Origin: Nitrospirota bacterium
GTDB lineage: Bacteria; Nitrospirota; Nitrospiria; Nitrospirales; Nitrospiraceae
Length of the DNA: 64,000 nucleotides
Direction: 5' to 3'
NCBI GenBank assembly: GCA_026387665.1
Contig: JAPLLG010000013.1
Coordinates: 248,001-312,000, forward strand
The notes below the pieces were generated by a model. It was given only the letters and a program-made list of their open reading frames with translations. It searched no databases and was not told the origin of the DNA. Below are positions 41,247 through 50,510 of this stretch, one piece after another. Position 1 is the first letter of the stretch. Each line of letters opens with the position of its first letter. The translations under genes were made by a program, and so were the position numbers.

Positions 41247-41789
41247 TTATGAATTGGCTTGCGTGATGTCGGCGGGCGGTTGATCCGGCGATTCTGGCGG
41301 TGCGGGGCTGCCGGCTGCGAGGGGCGAAGGGCGCAGGGGGGCGAGGGTCAGGATGACTCGAAACTCCTGGTTGGTGGAGTTCATCACACCGAATCCTCTG
41401 AGCAGAAGAGGTGGCGTCACCATATGGCAGGTGCGGCGCATCTCGAATTCTTCCCAGCTCTGGGTTTCGACGCGAGGTTGAAGCTGCGCCAGCACGTCGT
41501 GGCAAAACTCTGTGAGGATGGGCGGGATGGGTTCGGATGCGAGCCCATGGTACTCACCGAACAGCGCGATCAATTTCCGCGCTGGTCCATTCATATGCAG
41601 CATGCGCGCGGAGGAGGAGAATACGATCATGCCCGAGTCAGGTAATGGCAGAACTGGTTGGGACGCAGAGACTCCGTGGGGAGCCGTCTCTTCCGGCCCT
41701 GAGGCGCCATTTTGCGGGGAGTCGTCGTGGCTCTGCGAAGATGATCGTGGCACGCGCATCCTTTCTGGAAATGCTTCTACACGGTGCAA
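41247..41789 (-). CDS. Hypothetical protein with a PAS-like segment
   Basis: 180 residues. TTG 41789 (AGGGG eight bases upstream) or ATG 41759 may be the start. The N-terminal 50 residues are low-complexity (SSSQSHDDSPQNGASGP). A PAS-like segment follows (GMIVFSSSARMLHMNGPARKLIALFGEY), then EEFEMRRTCHMVTPPLLLRGFGV and a Pro-rich tail. No output domain is present. It may be a small sensor. Both the start and the family are uncertain. Confidence 0.6.
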   Translation of the reverse strand: MHRVEAFPERMRVPRSSSQSHDDSPQNGASGPEETAPHGVSASQPVLPLPDSGMIVFSSSARMLHMNGPARKLIALFGEYHGLASEPIPPILTEFCHDVLAQLQPRVETQSWEEFEMRRTCHMVTPPLLLRGFGVMNSTNQEFRVILTLAPLRPSPLAAGSPAPPESPDQPPADITQANS

Positions 41790-41907
41790 GAGTTACACCC
41801 CTGGCGGGGGACAGGAAGCGCGACCATCCTGCGAGGACCGATCACAACGTGCCGTCTTAAACTAGATGGCGCACAAAGAGGGTGTGATGGTGGCGGAAAT
41901 TGGCCAG

Positions 41908-43320
41908 TTATTTCTTGCGAACGAGTAAGCGAATCGGGGTGCCCTCGAACCCATATTCCTCGCGGATCTGATTTTCGAGAAAGCGGAGGTAACTGGGGGT
42001 GATATTGTCCGGGTGACCGACAAACAACGCAAAGACCGGTGGTTGTATCGCGACCTGGGTCATGAAGGCGGATTTGGTAATCTTCGTCGGTTTGCCCTTC
42101 CGCACCGGGAGGGGATGGGTGGTGAGAATTTCCTGCAGGAACTTGTTCAACGCACCGGTCGGGATTCGTTTGGAAAAGGCCGCGTAGACCCGATCGATAG
42201 TCGGAAAGAGCTGGCCCAGCGAATCGGGGTGCGCGGCTGATGCGAAGAGGACCGGCGCCCAGGTCAGGAAGGGAAAGCGCCGTTTGAGTTCCAGTTCGAC
42301 TTCCTGGCGAGCCTCGTGATCGCCTTCACGGAGGTCCCATTTATTGACGATGAGGAAGCAGGCCCGGCCTTGCTTGATGATGACGCCGGCGATTTTGGTG
42401 TCCTGCTCGGTCACGCCTTCCGTGGCGTCGAGCAATAAGATTCCAAGATCGGACCGGCCGATGGCCAGGTGCGATCGGACGACGCTATAGCCTTCAATTC
42501 CCCGGTCGATCTTTCCGCGCCGCCTGATGCCGGCTGTATCCGTGAAGAGATAGGTCCGCCCCTTATGGATGGCGATCGAATCGATGGAATCCCTGGTGGT
42601 GCCAGGCACATCGCTGACCACCACCCGGTCTTCTCCGAGCACGGCATTGACCAGCGTGGACTTGCCGACATTCGGTCGTCCCACAACGGCGATGCGGGGG
42701 ATCGTCGATTTTTCAGGGTTCTCATCCGGGACCGGGAGGAGCGGATAGATTGCATCCAGGAGGTCGGAGACGCCGATCCCATGTTCTGCAGAGATCGGAT
42801 AGAGCGTCTCTGTGCCCAATTGATAGAAATCCGCCACGAGCGGTTCAACCTTGGGCGTGTCGATCTTATTGATCACCACGAACAAGGGCTTCGTCGTGCC
42901 GCGCAAGAGACGGACGACGGCATGGTCCGGGGTCGTGAGCCCAGTCCGGCCGTCCATCAGCAGGATCAAAATGTCCGCTTCGGCAATGGCGAGCTCCGAC
43001 TGACGCTTGATGAGGATCAACATGCTTTCCGAGGCGGTCGGGTCCAGGCCCCCCGTATCGACCAGGCGGTAGGGACGATTCCGATAGGTGGCGTCGGCGT
43101 AGTTGCGATCCCGCGTGACACCGGGGACGTCGTCCACGATGGCCGTGCGTTTGCCGAGCATGCGATTGAAGAGCGTCGACTTGCCGACGTTGGGGCGACC
43201 GATAATGGCCACAATAGGCGGGTGAGCCGTCGTCGTGTGCAGCAGTGTCGGTGCCGGTACCGTTTCTTCCGGTACGGCCTCTTCTATGGGGATGTTTTTA
43301 GGTTTTTTCGTGCGTGGCAT
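41908..43320 (-). CDS. der: Ribosome-assembly GTPase Der (EngA)
   Basis: 470 residues from ATG 43320. Two tandem G domains: first G1 IIGRPNVGKSTLFNR with DTGGL and NKID, second G1 VVGRPNVGKSTLVN with DTAGI and NKWD. The KH-like C-terminal domain ends with TRxxKYxTQ-like ITKSAFMTQVAIQPPVFALFV. Der is needed for 50S subunit assembly. An N-terminal Pro/Glu-rich leader of about 35 residues precedes G1, longer than in E. coli. Confidence 0.95.
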   Translation of the reverse strand: MPRTKKPKNIPIEEAVPEETVPAPTLLHTTTAHPPIVAIIGRPNVGKSTLFNRMLGKRTAIVDDVPGVTRDRNYADATYRNRPYRLVDTGGLDPTASESMLILIKRQSELAIAEADILILLMDGRTGLTTPDHAVVRLLRGTTKPLFVVINKIDTPKVEPLVADFYQLGTETLYPISAEHGIGVSDLLDAIYPLLPVPDENPEKSTIPRIAVVGRPNVGKSTLVNAVLGEDRVVVSDVPGTTRDSIDSIAIHKGRTYLFTDTAGIRRRGKIDRGIEGYSVVRSHLAIGRSDLGILLLDATEGVTEQDTKIAGVIIKQGRACFLIVNKWDLREGDHEARQEVELELKRRFPFLTWAPVLFASAAHPDSLGQLFPTIDRVYAAFSKRIPTGALNKFLQEILTTHPLPVRKGKPTKITKSAFMTQVAIQPPVFALFVGHPDNITPSYLRFLENQIREEYGFEGTPIRLLVRKK

Positions 43321-43391
43321 AGAAAAGTATAGTCCGACCGTAACATAAGATTTTTGGCAAACACAACCATCGTCAGGTACACTCACCTGAA

Positions 43392-44072
43392 ATGACGCCA
43401 TTTCACTTGAATTGGGACGACATCGACGATGTCCTGCTCGACATGGATGGCACCTTGCTGGACCGCCATTTCGACAACTTCTTTTTCGAAGAGGAGCTGC
43501 CGCGGCGCTATGCCTTGCTGCATGGGCTGACCCACGAGGGGTCACGCGATCGATTGATGGCCATGTATCGGTCGGTTGAAGGGGAGCTGGCTTGGACCGA
43601 TCTAGACTATTGGACCGAGCGGGTGGGGATCGATGTGGTGGCCTTGCATAAGGAGCTGGACCATCTGGTGGGGTTTCTGCCGAGCACGGAAACGTTTCTC
43701 CGTGATCTCAAGATTCTGGGGCGGCGGGTCACGATCCTGACGAACGCCCATCAAGCGGGCGTGGACGTGAAGATCGCCAAGACCGGCCTCGACCGGCATG
43801 TGGACCGCATCGTGACGGCCTCCGAGGTGGGCTACTTGAAAATGCGGCCGGCCTATTGGCCTGCCTGCCAGCGGTTGGTGGGTTTCAATCCTGAGCGAGC
43901 GTTGTTTATCGACGACGATGAAGGTTGTCTGGCTGCCGCCAAGCAGTTCGGTATCGCGCATTTGGTCCATAGCGCGAAGTCCAGCTCTCAGCTGCCGCCG
44001 GTCCCCTCCGCATCCTTTGCCTCGGTCGAGAATTTATCGACCCTCATGAAGAGGCCGCTGTCGCAAGGATGA
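43392..44072 (+). CDS. HAD-family nucleotidase-like hydrolase
   Basis: 226 residues. DVLLDMDGTLLDRHFDNFF (motif I), VTILTNAHQAGVDVKIAKTGL (motif II), GYLKMRPAYWPACQRLVGF (motif III, Lys retained), ERALFIDDDEGCLAAAKQFG (motif IV). Resembles YrfG-type purine nucleotidases. Its end overlaps the convergent methyltransferase gene by 39 bases. Diverges from der. Confidence 0.82.
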   Translation: MTPFHLNWDDIDDVLLDMDGTLLDRHFDNFFFEEELPRRYALLHGLTHEGSRDRLMAMYRSVEGELAWTDLDYWTERVGIDVVALHKELDHLVGFLPSTETFLRDLKILGRRVTILTNAHQAGVDVKIAKTGLDRHVDRIVTASEVGYLKMRPAYWPACQRLVGFNPERALFIDDDEGCLAAAKQFGIAHLVHSAKSSSQLPPVPSASFASVENLSTLMKRPLSQG

Positions 44073-44693
44073 TGCAGGAGTCGGCACAGCCGACCCCCGA
44101 TACATTTCTCCGCCCAATCGCGGGACGCCCTGCATCTGGAACCGATCCAGCTGCCTGATCGTGAGTCCCGCCTGTTCGATGAGCTGGTCGATCTTCCGGT
44201 TCAGATTGCAGCCACAGCCGATTACTCGCTGGAGCGGGTTCAGGCGATCCTGCCAGGCCGCAATCCTTGCCTCCTCGCTCCTGCCATGCTCCAGAAAGAG
44301 AAACACTCCATTTGGCTTCAGGACTCGACGGACTTCCCGGAGCGCCGTCACCGGATCGGGAATGGTGCAGAGGGTCCAGGTGCTCACGACGCAGTCGAAG
44401 GTTTGATTATCGAAAGGGAGCGTTTCCGCGCTGACCTGCGTGATCTGAACGGGAAAGGCAACGGATGTACATCGTTGTGCCACCCGGTCTGGCAGGAGCG
44501 GGGCCGGGTCCACGGCATGCAACCGCGACAATGTCCCTGGGTAGTGGGGCAGGTTGAGCCCTGTGCCAAGACCGATTTCCAAGACTTCACCGTGAGCGTC
44601 CTGCAACAGCAGCCGCCGGAGTTGCTGGAACTCGTCGCCGCCCATGACCCAGTCCATCAGACGGGGGAAAATCTGTGTAACGTAGAGTCCCAT
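44034..44693 (-). CDS. Class I SAM-dependent methyltransferase
   Basis: 219 residues from ATG 44693; ATG 44723 would add ten residues. Motif I is EVLEIGLGTGLNLPHYP, then LHAVDPAPLLPD, VSTWTLCTIPDPVTALREVRRVLKPNGVFLFLEHG, as in type 11 / UbiE-like methyltransferases. The block CNLNRKIDQLIEQAGL matches members near METTL7. The substrate is unknown. Confidence 0.85.
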   Translation of the reverse strand: MGLYVTQIFPRLMDWVMGGDEFQQLRRLLLQDAHGEVLEIGLGTGLNLPHYPGTLSRLHAVDPAPLLPDRVAQRCTSVAFPVQITQVSAETLPFDNQTFDCVVSTWTLCTIPDPVTALREVRRVLKPNGVFLFLEHGRSEEARIAAWQDRLNPLQRVIGCGCNLNRKIDQLIEQAGLTIRQLDRFQMQGVPRLGGEMYRGSAVPTPASSLRQRPLHEGR

Positions 44694-44886
44694 AGTTTTT
44701 TCGTCGGCTGTTCGCCGTAGCATGGCGGTACGGATTCAGCGCCATTGTACTACTAAATGACAACGTCATCGGCATGGGGTGATCGCTCGTATTCTGTCCG
44801 CTCGGCCCTGCGTCGATTCTTGTTGCTCCCGCAAGTCTATGTTAGAGTCCTTCCTCTTTTTCCACACAGCTGCGGTTTACTACGGT

Positions 44887-47322
44887 ATGAGCAAAACCTA
44901 CGATCATCACGCCCTTGAAGTGAAGTGGCAGGCCTATTGGGAGGAGCACCGGACCTTCCGGGTGGCTGACGACCGGACCAAGCCAAAATTCTACTGCCTC
45001 GACATGTTTCCCTATCCCTCCGGATCGGGCCTCCACGTCGGCCACCTCGAAGGCTATACCGCGACGGATATTGTGTCCCGCTACAAGCGGATGAGGGGCT
45101 TCAATGTATTGCACCCGATGGGGTGGGACGCATTCGGGCTTCCGGCTGAGCAATATGCGGTGAAGACCGGCATTCATCCGGTCGTCACGACGGCCCAGAA
45201 CATTGCCACCTTCAAGCGCCAAATGAAACGCGTCGGTCTGTCCTACGACTGGGAACGCGAGGTCAGCACGATCGATCCCGGCTATTATCGCTGGACGCAG
45301 TGGATCTTCTTGAAACTGTTCGAGCGGGGGTTGGCCTACGTGGCGGAGGTGCCGGTGAATTGGTGCCCTGCGCTGGGGACGGTGCTGGCCAACGAGGAAA
45401 TTATCGATGGGAAGAGCGAGGTCGGCGGCTTCGATGTGGTGCGTAAGCCGATGCGCCAATGGGTCTTGAAGATTACGGCCTATGCCGATCGGCTCCTCGA
45501 AGATTTGAAGCTGGTCGAATGGCCCCCCAGCACCTTGGAGATGCAGAAGAATTGGATCGGCCGATCGGTCGGAGCGGAAGTCGAATTCGATTTGGCCGGC
45601 TGCCCCGGCGCAGTTCGGATCTTTACGACGAGGCCCGATACCCTGTTTGGCGCGACTTACATGGTGCTGTCTCCGGAGCATCCGCTCGTGGACGTCGTCA
45701 CAACTGCCGACCGCCGCGCAGATGTTACGGCCTATCGCGATGCTGCTGCCAGAAAAAGCGACCTTCAACGGCAGGAGCTGGATAAGGACAAGACCGGGGG
45801 CTTCACCGGGGGCTATGCGGTGAATCCGGTGAACGGTGAGCGGCTGCCCATTTGGATTGCCGACTACGTCTTGATGGGTTATGGGACCGGGGCCATCATG
45901 GCTGTGCCGGCGCATGACGAGCGCGATTGGGCCTTTGCCAAGACCTACGATTTGCCGATCCGCGAAGTGATCGCAGGAGGCCAGGTTGAGCAGGAGGCTT
46001 TCGTGTCGTCCGACAAGGGGACCGTCGTCAATTCCACCACGCCGGATAAAAGTTTTTCGATCGATGGGCTGACGCCGGGCGATGCGATCCCGAAAATCAC
46101 GGCCCATTTAGAATCGCAGGGCAAGGGCCGCAAGGCGGTGAACTATAAATTGCGGGACTGGTTGTTTGCCCGTCAGCGCTATTGGGGTGAGCCCTTTCCG
46201 ATTGTCTGGGTGGATGGCCAGGCCCTTCCGATTCCGGAAGAGCAGCTGCCGCTGTTGTTGCCGGAGACCGATAATTTCAAGCCGTCCGGGAGCGGCGAAA
46301 GTCCGCTCGCGAATCTCACGGACTGGCTGACGACCACCGATCCGGTCAGCGGCGCGCCGGCGCGCCGTGAAACCAACACGATGCCTCAGTGGGCCGGTTC
46401 CTGCTGGTATTATCTGCGGTTTATCGATCCGAAGAATCAGCAGCAGCTCGTCGATCCGGAATTGGAGCGTTACTGGATGCCGGTGGATCTCTACATCGGC
46501 GGCAGCGAACATGCCGTGCTGCATTTGCTCTATGCGCGGTTTTGGCACAAGGTTCTGTACGATATCGGAGTGGTCAGTACGCCGGAGCCGTTCAAGAAGC
46601 TGGTGCATCAGGGGATTGTGCTGGGGGAAGACAATCAGAAGATGTCGAAGTCCCGCGGCAATGTCGTCAATCCCGACGAGATCATGGACCAGTTCGGGGC
46701 CGATGCGGTGCGGCTCTATGAGATGTTCATGGGCCCGCTGGAGGCCGTGAAGCCTTGGAGCACGAGGGGCGTGGAAGGGGTCACGCGGTTTCTCGAACGG
46801 TCCTGGCGGCTCATGGCGAACGACGAAGGCCATCTGTCGAATGCCGTGGCGGGGATTGTCCCGACTCTCGAACAGCAGCGGTTGCTCCACCAGACGATCA
46901 AGAAAGTGACGGAGGATATCGAAGGGTTGCGGTTCAATACCGCGATCGCCCAGATGATGGTCTTTACGAACGAGATGACGAAGACGGAGCTTCGTTCACG
47001 GGCTTTGCTCGAACCATTTGTGCTGCTGCTGGCTCCCTTCGCGCCTCATCTGGCTGAAGAATTGTGGGTCGTGCTGGGCCACAAGCCGAGCGTGTCTCAG
47101 CAGCCCTGGCCGATCTTCGATCCGGCCATGACCGTGAGCGACCGGTTGACCATTCCGATCCAGGTGAACGGAAAGTTGCGCGCCAAGCTTGAGGTGGGAA
47201 CCGACGCCACTCGCGAGCAGGTCGAGGGGCTGGCTCGTGTGCAGGTCGCCGAGTGGCTGCAGGGGCAGGAGCCGAAGAAGATTGTGTATGTCGAAAAAAA
47301 GTTGATGAACTTCGTCGTATGA
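44887..47322 (+). CDS. leuS: Leucyl-tRNA synthetase
   Basis: 811 residues from ATG 44887 ([15 protein letters not shown]); an upstream in-frame start at 44779 is not needed. Class I features: HIGH-like [19 protein letters not shown]1 editing domain [39 protein letters not shown], and KMSKS in [11 protein letters not shown]. It charges tRNA-Leu and edits mischarged products. It is followed by lptE and holA, the usual order in many bacteria. Confidence 0.96.
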   Translation: MSKTYDHHALEVKWQAYWEEHRTFRVADDRTKPKFYCLDMFPYPSGSGLHVGHLEGYTATDIVSRYKRMRGFNVLHPMGWDAFGLPAEQYAVKTGIHPVVTTAQNIATFKRQMKRVGLSYDWEREVSTIDPGYYRWTQWIFLKLFERGLAYVAEVPVNWCPALGTVLANEEIIDGKSEVGGFDVVRKPMRQWVLKITAYADRLLEDLKLVEWPPSTLEMQKNWIGRSVGAEVEFDLAGCPGAVRIFTTRPDTLFGATYMVLSPEHPLVDVVTTADRRADVTAYRDAAARKSDLQRQELDKDKTGGFTGGYAVNPVNGERLPIWIADYVLMGYGTGAIMAVPAHDERDWAFAKTYDLPIREVIAGGQVEQEAFVSSDKGTVVNSTTPDKSFSIDGLTPGDAIPKITAHLESQGKGRKAVNYKLRDWLFARQRYWGEPFPIVWVDGQALPIPEEQLPLLLPETDNFKPSGSGESPLANLTDWLTTTDPVSGAPARRETNTMPQWAGSCWYYLRFIDPKNQQQLVDPELERYWMPVDLYIGGSEHAVLHLLYARFWHKVLYDIGVVSTPEPFKKLVHQGIVLGEDNQKMSKSRGNVVNPDEIMDQFGADAVRLYEMFMGPLEAVKPWSTRGVEGVTRFLERSWRLMANDEGHLSNAVAGIVPTLEQQRLLHQTIKKVTEDIEGLRFNTAIAQMMVFTNEMTKTELRSRALLEPFVLLLAPFAPHLAEELWVVLGHKPSVSQQPWPIFDPAMTVSDRLTIPIQVNGKLRAKLEVGTDATREQVEGLARVQVAEWLQGQEPKKIVYVEKKLMNFVV

Positions 47323-47353
47323 ATGTCGCCGTGGTTGGCGAGAAAGGCGAGAT

Positions 47354-47995
47354 ATGCGAGACACACTGAAAACTAGAGGCGCGCGTGCCTGTTTCGCTTT
47401 CCCTGCCAGTCTTGCATTGCTCGCGGCGCTCGCCGGGTGCGGCTATCAGTTTCGTGTGGAGGGAGCCGGGCCCACCATCGGGAGCGCAGCGGCGGCATCC
47501 GCTTCCACGGTTCCGCCGCCGAGGCTGGTGGTGAGGACTTTGGAGAATAAGAGTTTCGAGCCCAACCTGGAGGCTCGTTTCACTAACTATCTGCGCCACG
47601 AGTTTTCCTCCGGCAGTGGGGCGCAGGTCGTGCCGGATACTGAGGCGGCCGATCTTGTGTTGACCGGGCAAATTATTTCGGTCGGCATTCCGACGCTCAG
47701 TTTCAGCATGACCACCACCCTCGAAAGCCGCGCCGAGGTGACGGTGTCGGTCAAGGTGGAGGAGACCAGGACGAAACGTGTCGTGTGGATGCAAACGGCC
47801 AAGGGCTCCTCGGAGTTCTATGTCACGCCGGATTTGCAGTTCAACCGCGTCCTGCAGAACCGGGCCGTGGAGCAAGCAGGCCGGTTCATTGCGGAAGATC
47901 TGGCCTCCCGTTTTCTGCTCCAGCTAGAGTCGGGGCAGTTGGAAAAGCCGGTCGCCAAGCCGGCGTCGAGCAATGCGGACACAACCGTCAAATAA
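47354..47995 (+). CDS. lptE: LPS-assembly lipoprotein LptE
   Basis: 213 residues. Lipobox LAGC (Cys29) in ALLAALAGCGYQFR is the LptE hallmark GCGYxxR. The mature domain has FEPNLEARFTNYLRHEFS and ADLVLTGQIISVGI. LptE plugs the LptD barrel that inserts LPS. Flanked by leuS and holA, as expected. Confidence 0.88.
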   Translation: MRDTLKTRGARACFAFPASLALLAALAGCGYQFRVEGAGPTIGSAAAASASTVPPPRLVVRTLENKSFEPNLEARFTNYLRHEFSSGSGAQVVPDTEAADLVLTGQIISVGIPTLSFSMTTTLESRAEVTVSVKVEETRTKRVVWMQTAKGSSEFYVTPDLQFNRVLQNRAVEQAGRFIAEDLASRFLLQLESGQLEKPVAKPASSNADTTVK

Positions 47996-48009
47996 ATCGG
48001 ATCTCTACC

Positions 48010-49122
48010 ATGGCTTCAGCCATCTCTCCCGCACAACTCACCGCACAACTCGCGCAAGGCACGGTCGCGCCTCTGTACCTGGTTGCCGGCGAGGAAGATT
48101 TGCTGCGCGACATGGTTTTGGCTGCGCTAAAAACTTCGTTATTGGGCGAGGGCGAGAGCGACTTCAATTGCGATTTGTTTTATGGCGATGACGTGAGCGG
48201 GTCTGAGATTGTCACTTGCGCCTCGGAAGTGGCCGTGTTCGCGCCCAGACGAGTGGTGGTGGTGAAAGCGGCAGATAAGCTGCCGGCCAAGGAATGTGAG
48301 GCGATTCTTCCCTATTTGAAAGAGCCGAGTGATTCCACGACCGTGATCTTTATCGCATCGAAACTCGATGGGCGGCTGAAGTTCACCCAGGCGCTCGCGA
48401 AGTCCTCGGTGACGGTCGATTGTGCGCCCCTCAGAGAGGTGCAATGGCTTCCTTGGCTCAAGCAGGATGCGGAGCGGGTCGGGATCCGGCTCAATGACGA
48501 AGCCATTGAGTTGCTTAAAGAGGCTTGCGGAGGCTCGCTCTATTCGGTCCGGCGTGAATTGGAAAAGTTGGCGGCCTATGTCTCGCCTGGTTTGGCTGTG
48601 ACCGCCGCCGATGTGGCGACGTTGCGCGGAACAGAGCCTGGCGCCTCGGTGTTTGATTTGACCTTGGCGATCGGGGCAAAAAACCGAGGACGGGTGCTGG
48701 CGATCCTGGCCAGGAATCTGGAAGCGGGGGAGGCTCCGTTACGAATTCTCGGCTCACTGGCCTGGCAATATCGGAGACTGTGGAAGGTCAAGGAAATCGC
48801 CAGGCAGGGAGGCCGCGAGGGGGAAGCAGCCAGGACGTTGCGGATGGACCCGGCCAAGGTGCGTTCGTTCCTCGATCAGTTTCCCGATGCCCATCTGCAG
48901 GAGGCGCTGGGGTTGCTCTTGGACGCTGATGCCAAACTGAAGGGTGGAAGCGGTGGACGCCCCGCGCGTATTCTTGAGGGGCTGTTGCTGCGGTTGTGCG
49001 ATCGCGCACAGGCTAAGGCGCGTCCACTCTCACCAAGTCGAGGCGCCGAGGCGCCGCAACCGGTGAGAGCGAGAACCATTTCGAACGTGCGAACGATTAG
49101 CGGGAGGCAGACAAGGAATTGA
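48010..49122 (+). CDS. holA: DNA polymerase III delta subunit
   Basis: 370 residues from ATG 48010. N-terminal VAPLYLVAGEEDLLRDMVLAAL, then VVVVKAADKLP, and the helical region SLYSVRRELEKLAAYV, VFDLTLAIGAKNRGRVLAIL, ILGSLAWQYRRLWKVKEI. This is the HolA layout. It opens the beta clamp in the clamp loader. A basic Ser/Arg tail of about 35 residues ends the protein. Its 3' end overlaps the convergent rpsT gene by 26 bases. Confidence 0.9.
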   Translation: MASAISPAQLTAQLAQGTVAPLYLVAGEEDLLRDMVLAALKTSLLGEGESDFNCDLFYGDDVSGSEIVTCASEVAVFAPRRVVVVKAADKLPAKECEAILPYLKEPSDSTTVIFIASKLDGRLKFTQALAKSSVTVDCAPLREVQWLPWLKQDAERVGIRLNDEAIELLKEACGGSLYSVRRELEKLAAYVSPGLAVTAADVATLRGTEPGASVFDLTLAIGAKNRGRVLAILARNLEAGEAPLRILGSLAWQYRRLWKVKEIARQGGREGEAARTLRMDPAKVRSFLDQFPDAHLQEALGLLLDADAKLKGGSGGRPARILEGLLLRLCDRAQAKARPLSPSRGAEAPQPVRARTISNVRTISGRQTRN

Positions 49123-49372
49123 CGTGGAGCGTGAGGCGAGCCACCCGGCGCGAGGCCGTGTTGGGTTTCATCACACCCTTCGTCACTGCTTTGCTGAGGG
49201 CCGATGTGGCGAGACGCAAGGACACCGTCGCATCCTCGACCTTCTTCTCGGCCACGGCCGCCTGGACTTTCTTGACGAGGGTCTTGAGGGCGCCCAGCGT
49301 CGCACGGTTACGGTCGTGCCGCTTCACGGACTGGCGGGCTCGGCGAATCGTCGATTTATGTACAACCGGCAT
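49097..49372 (-). CDS. rpsT: 30S ribosomal protein S20
   Basis: 91 residues from ATG 49372 (SD GAGGAG). Typical pattern: HKSTIRRARQSVKRHDRNRAT, LKTLVKKVQAAV, LSKAVTKGVMKPNTASRRVARL. It binds 16S rRNA early in 30S assembly. An ATG frame to 49525 overreads into the region upstream. Convergent with holA. Confidence 0.95.
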   Translation of the reverse strand: MPVVHKSTIRRARQSVKRHDRNRATLGALKTLVKKVQAAVAEKKVEDATVSLRLATSALSKAVTKGVMKPNTASRRVARLTLHVNSLSASR

Positions 49373-49472
49373 AGTAAACTCCTCTGGTAGAAAAGAAGCG
49401 CATTTGTACCATGCGGCTCCATGAAGCGTCAAGGTAAGCCATTGTGCCGCCATTCTTGAAAAGGACAAGCCT

Positions 49473-50186
49473 GTGTCAACCATCATTGCCCGTGACCGTC
49501 TAATCCTGGCCTTGGACGTGCCCACCAGCGACGAAGCCGACCGGCTGCTCGATCGGGCAGGGGATCAGATTGTGTTTGTGAAGGTCGGACTCGAACTCTA
49601 TACCGCCGCCGGGCCGGAGATGGTCCAACGGTTGATTGCGCGAGGGAAGCGGGTGTTCCTGGATCTGAAGTTCCTCGATATTGAAGAAACGGTTCGCCGG
49701 GCTACGGCGCTGGTTGCGTCGATGGGCGTGGAGTTTTTGACGATTCATGCGAATCGGAAAGCGCTGGCCGCAGCCGTTCAAGGCCGTGGCACGTCCTCGC
49801 TGAAACTGTTGGCGGTCACGGTCTTGACTAATTTCGACAGCCACGACCTCCGTGAGATGGGCATCCAGCGGAGCGTGCAGGACTTGGTTGCGGCTCGAGC
49901 CCTCTTGGCATCAGAAGTGGGCTGCGACGGGGTCGTGGCCTCAGGCGAAGAACCGGGGGTCCTCCGTCCCAAGGTCGGTCCTCGTTTTCTCATCGTGACG
50001 CCAGGCGTGCGCCCGGCCGGCAAGGGGGTCGATGACCATGCCCGGGCGACCACGCCGACCCAGGCGATTTCGGCGGGGGCCGACTATTTGGTGATCGGCC
50101 GGCCCATCAGAGACGCCTCGGATCCTGCCGCCGCCGCTGCCGCCATTCTTGCAGAAATGCAGGCGGCCTTTGACGCGCGGGGCTGA
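49473..50186 (+). CDS. pyrF: Orotidine 5'-phosphate decarboxylase
   Basis: 237 residues from GTG 49473 (AAAGGA upstream). Motifs: LILALDVPTSDEAD, VKVGLELYTAAG, and the catalytic block RVFLDLKFLDIEETVRRA with the D-x-K-x-x-D triad. SAGADYLVIGRPI is the phosphate-binding end. Makes UMP from OMP. The catalytic block reads KFLDIEET where most have KFHDIPNT; see findings. Confidence 0.95.
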   Translation: MSTIIARDRLILALDVPTSDEADRLLDRAGDQIVFVKVGLELYTAAGPEMVQRLIARGKRVFLDLKFLDIEETVRRATALVASMGVEFLTIHANRKALAAAVQGRGTSSLKLLAVTVLTNFDSHDLREMGIQRSVQDLVAARALLASEVGCDGVVASGEEPGVLRPKVGPRFLIVTPGVRPAGKGVDDHARATTPTQAISAGADYLVIGRPIRDASDPAAAAAAILAEMQAAFDARG

Positions 50187-50202
50187 AGGGCCAGACAGCG
50201 AG

Positions 50203-50232
50203 TTGCGGGTCTCCTGCTCCCTTTGCTAGAAT
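50203..50232 (+). promoter_or_regulatory. Sigma-70-type promoter of tRNA-His
   Basis: TTGCGG at 50203-50208, 18 bases, TAGAAT at 50227-50232. Both hexamers are identical to the pyk promoter, which supports them as a consensus for the housekeeping sigma in this genome. The tRNA begins about 44 bases further. Confidence 0.5.
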
Positions 50233-50275
50233 CCCCCTTCTGCCATCGAGATCGGCTCCTCTGTTTCCTTCGTAT

Positions 50276-50353
50276 GGTGGGTGTAGCTCAGTTGGTTAGA
50301 GCGCCGGATTGTGGATCCGGAGGTCGCGGGTTCGAAACCCGTCACTCACCCCA
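50276..50353 (+). tRNA. tRNA-His (GTG)
   Basis: Full cloverleaf: acceptor GTGGGTG pairing with CACTCAC, D-arm AGCTCAGTTGGTTAGAGC, anticodon loop TTGTGGA with GTG in a CCGGA/TCCGG stem, T arm GCGGGTTCGAAACCCGT. The extra 5' G (50276) pairs with C73, the His identity element, and CCA is encoded. The 3' end is duplicated at 52715-52734, marking it as an integration site. Confidence 0.97.
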
Positions 50354-50362
50354 TACCTTCTC
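50343..50362 (+). repeat. Left attachment-site repeat at tRNA-His 3' end
   Basis: CACTCACCCCATACCTTCTC, 20 bases, perfect direct repeat of 52715-52734. It covers the last 11 tRNA positions including CCA and nine bases beyond, as is typical of attL of tRNA-targeted islands. Confidence 0.7.
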
Positions 50363-50510
50363 ACGATAACTGTTTGATCTACGGGGTTGTCTCTGATTTT
50401 GCCGGGAGTAAAACCATCCGGTAATACTGACCACGGAGAGAATGCTGAACCCCGAAGGGATCTGGAATGATTGGCTTTGCAGCCAAACAGTAAACTATTG
50501 TCTGAATTTA

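Noticed and set aside
41173-41505. N-terminal extension of the RTPIGL-domain gene
   Set aside because: It lies over the 3' part of the neighbouring gene and reads as low-complexity Arg/Pro; the signal peptide begins at GTG 41172.
43321-43545. N-terminal extension of der
   Set aside because: It covers the divergent start of the HAD gene and contains no G-domain sequence; ATG 43320 gives the usual length.
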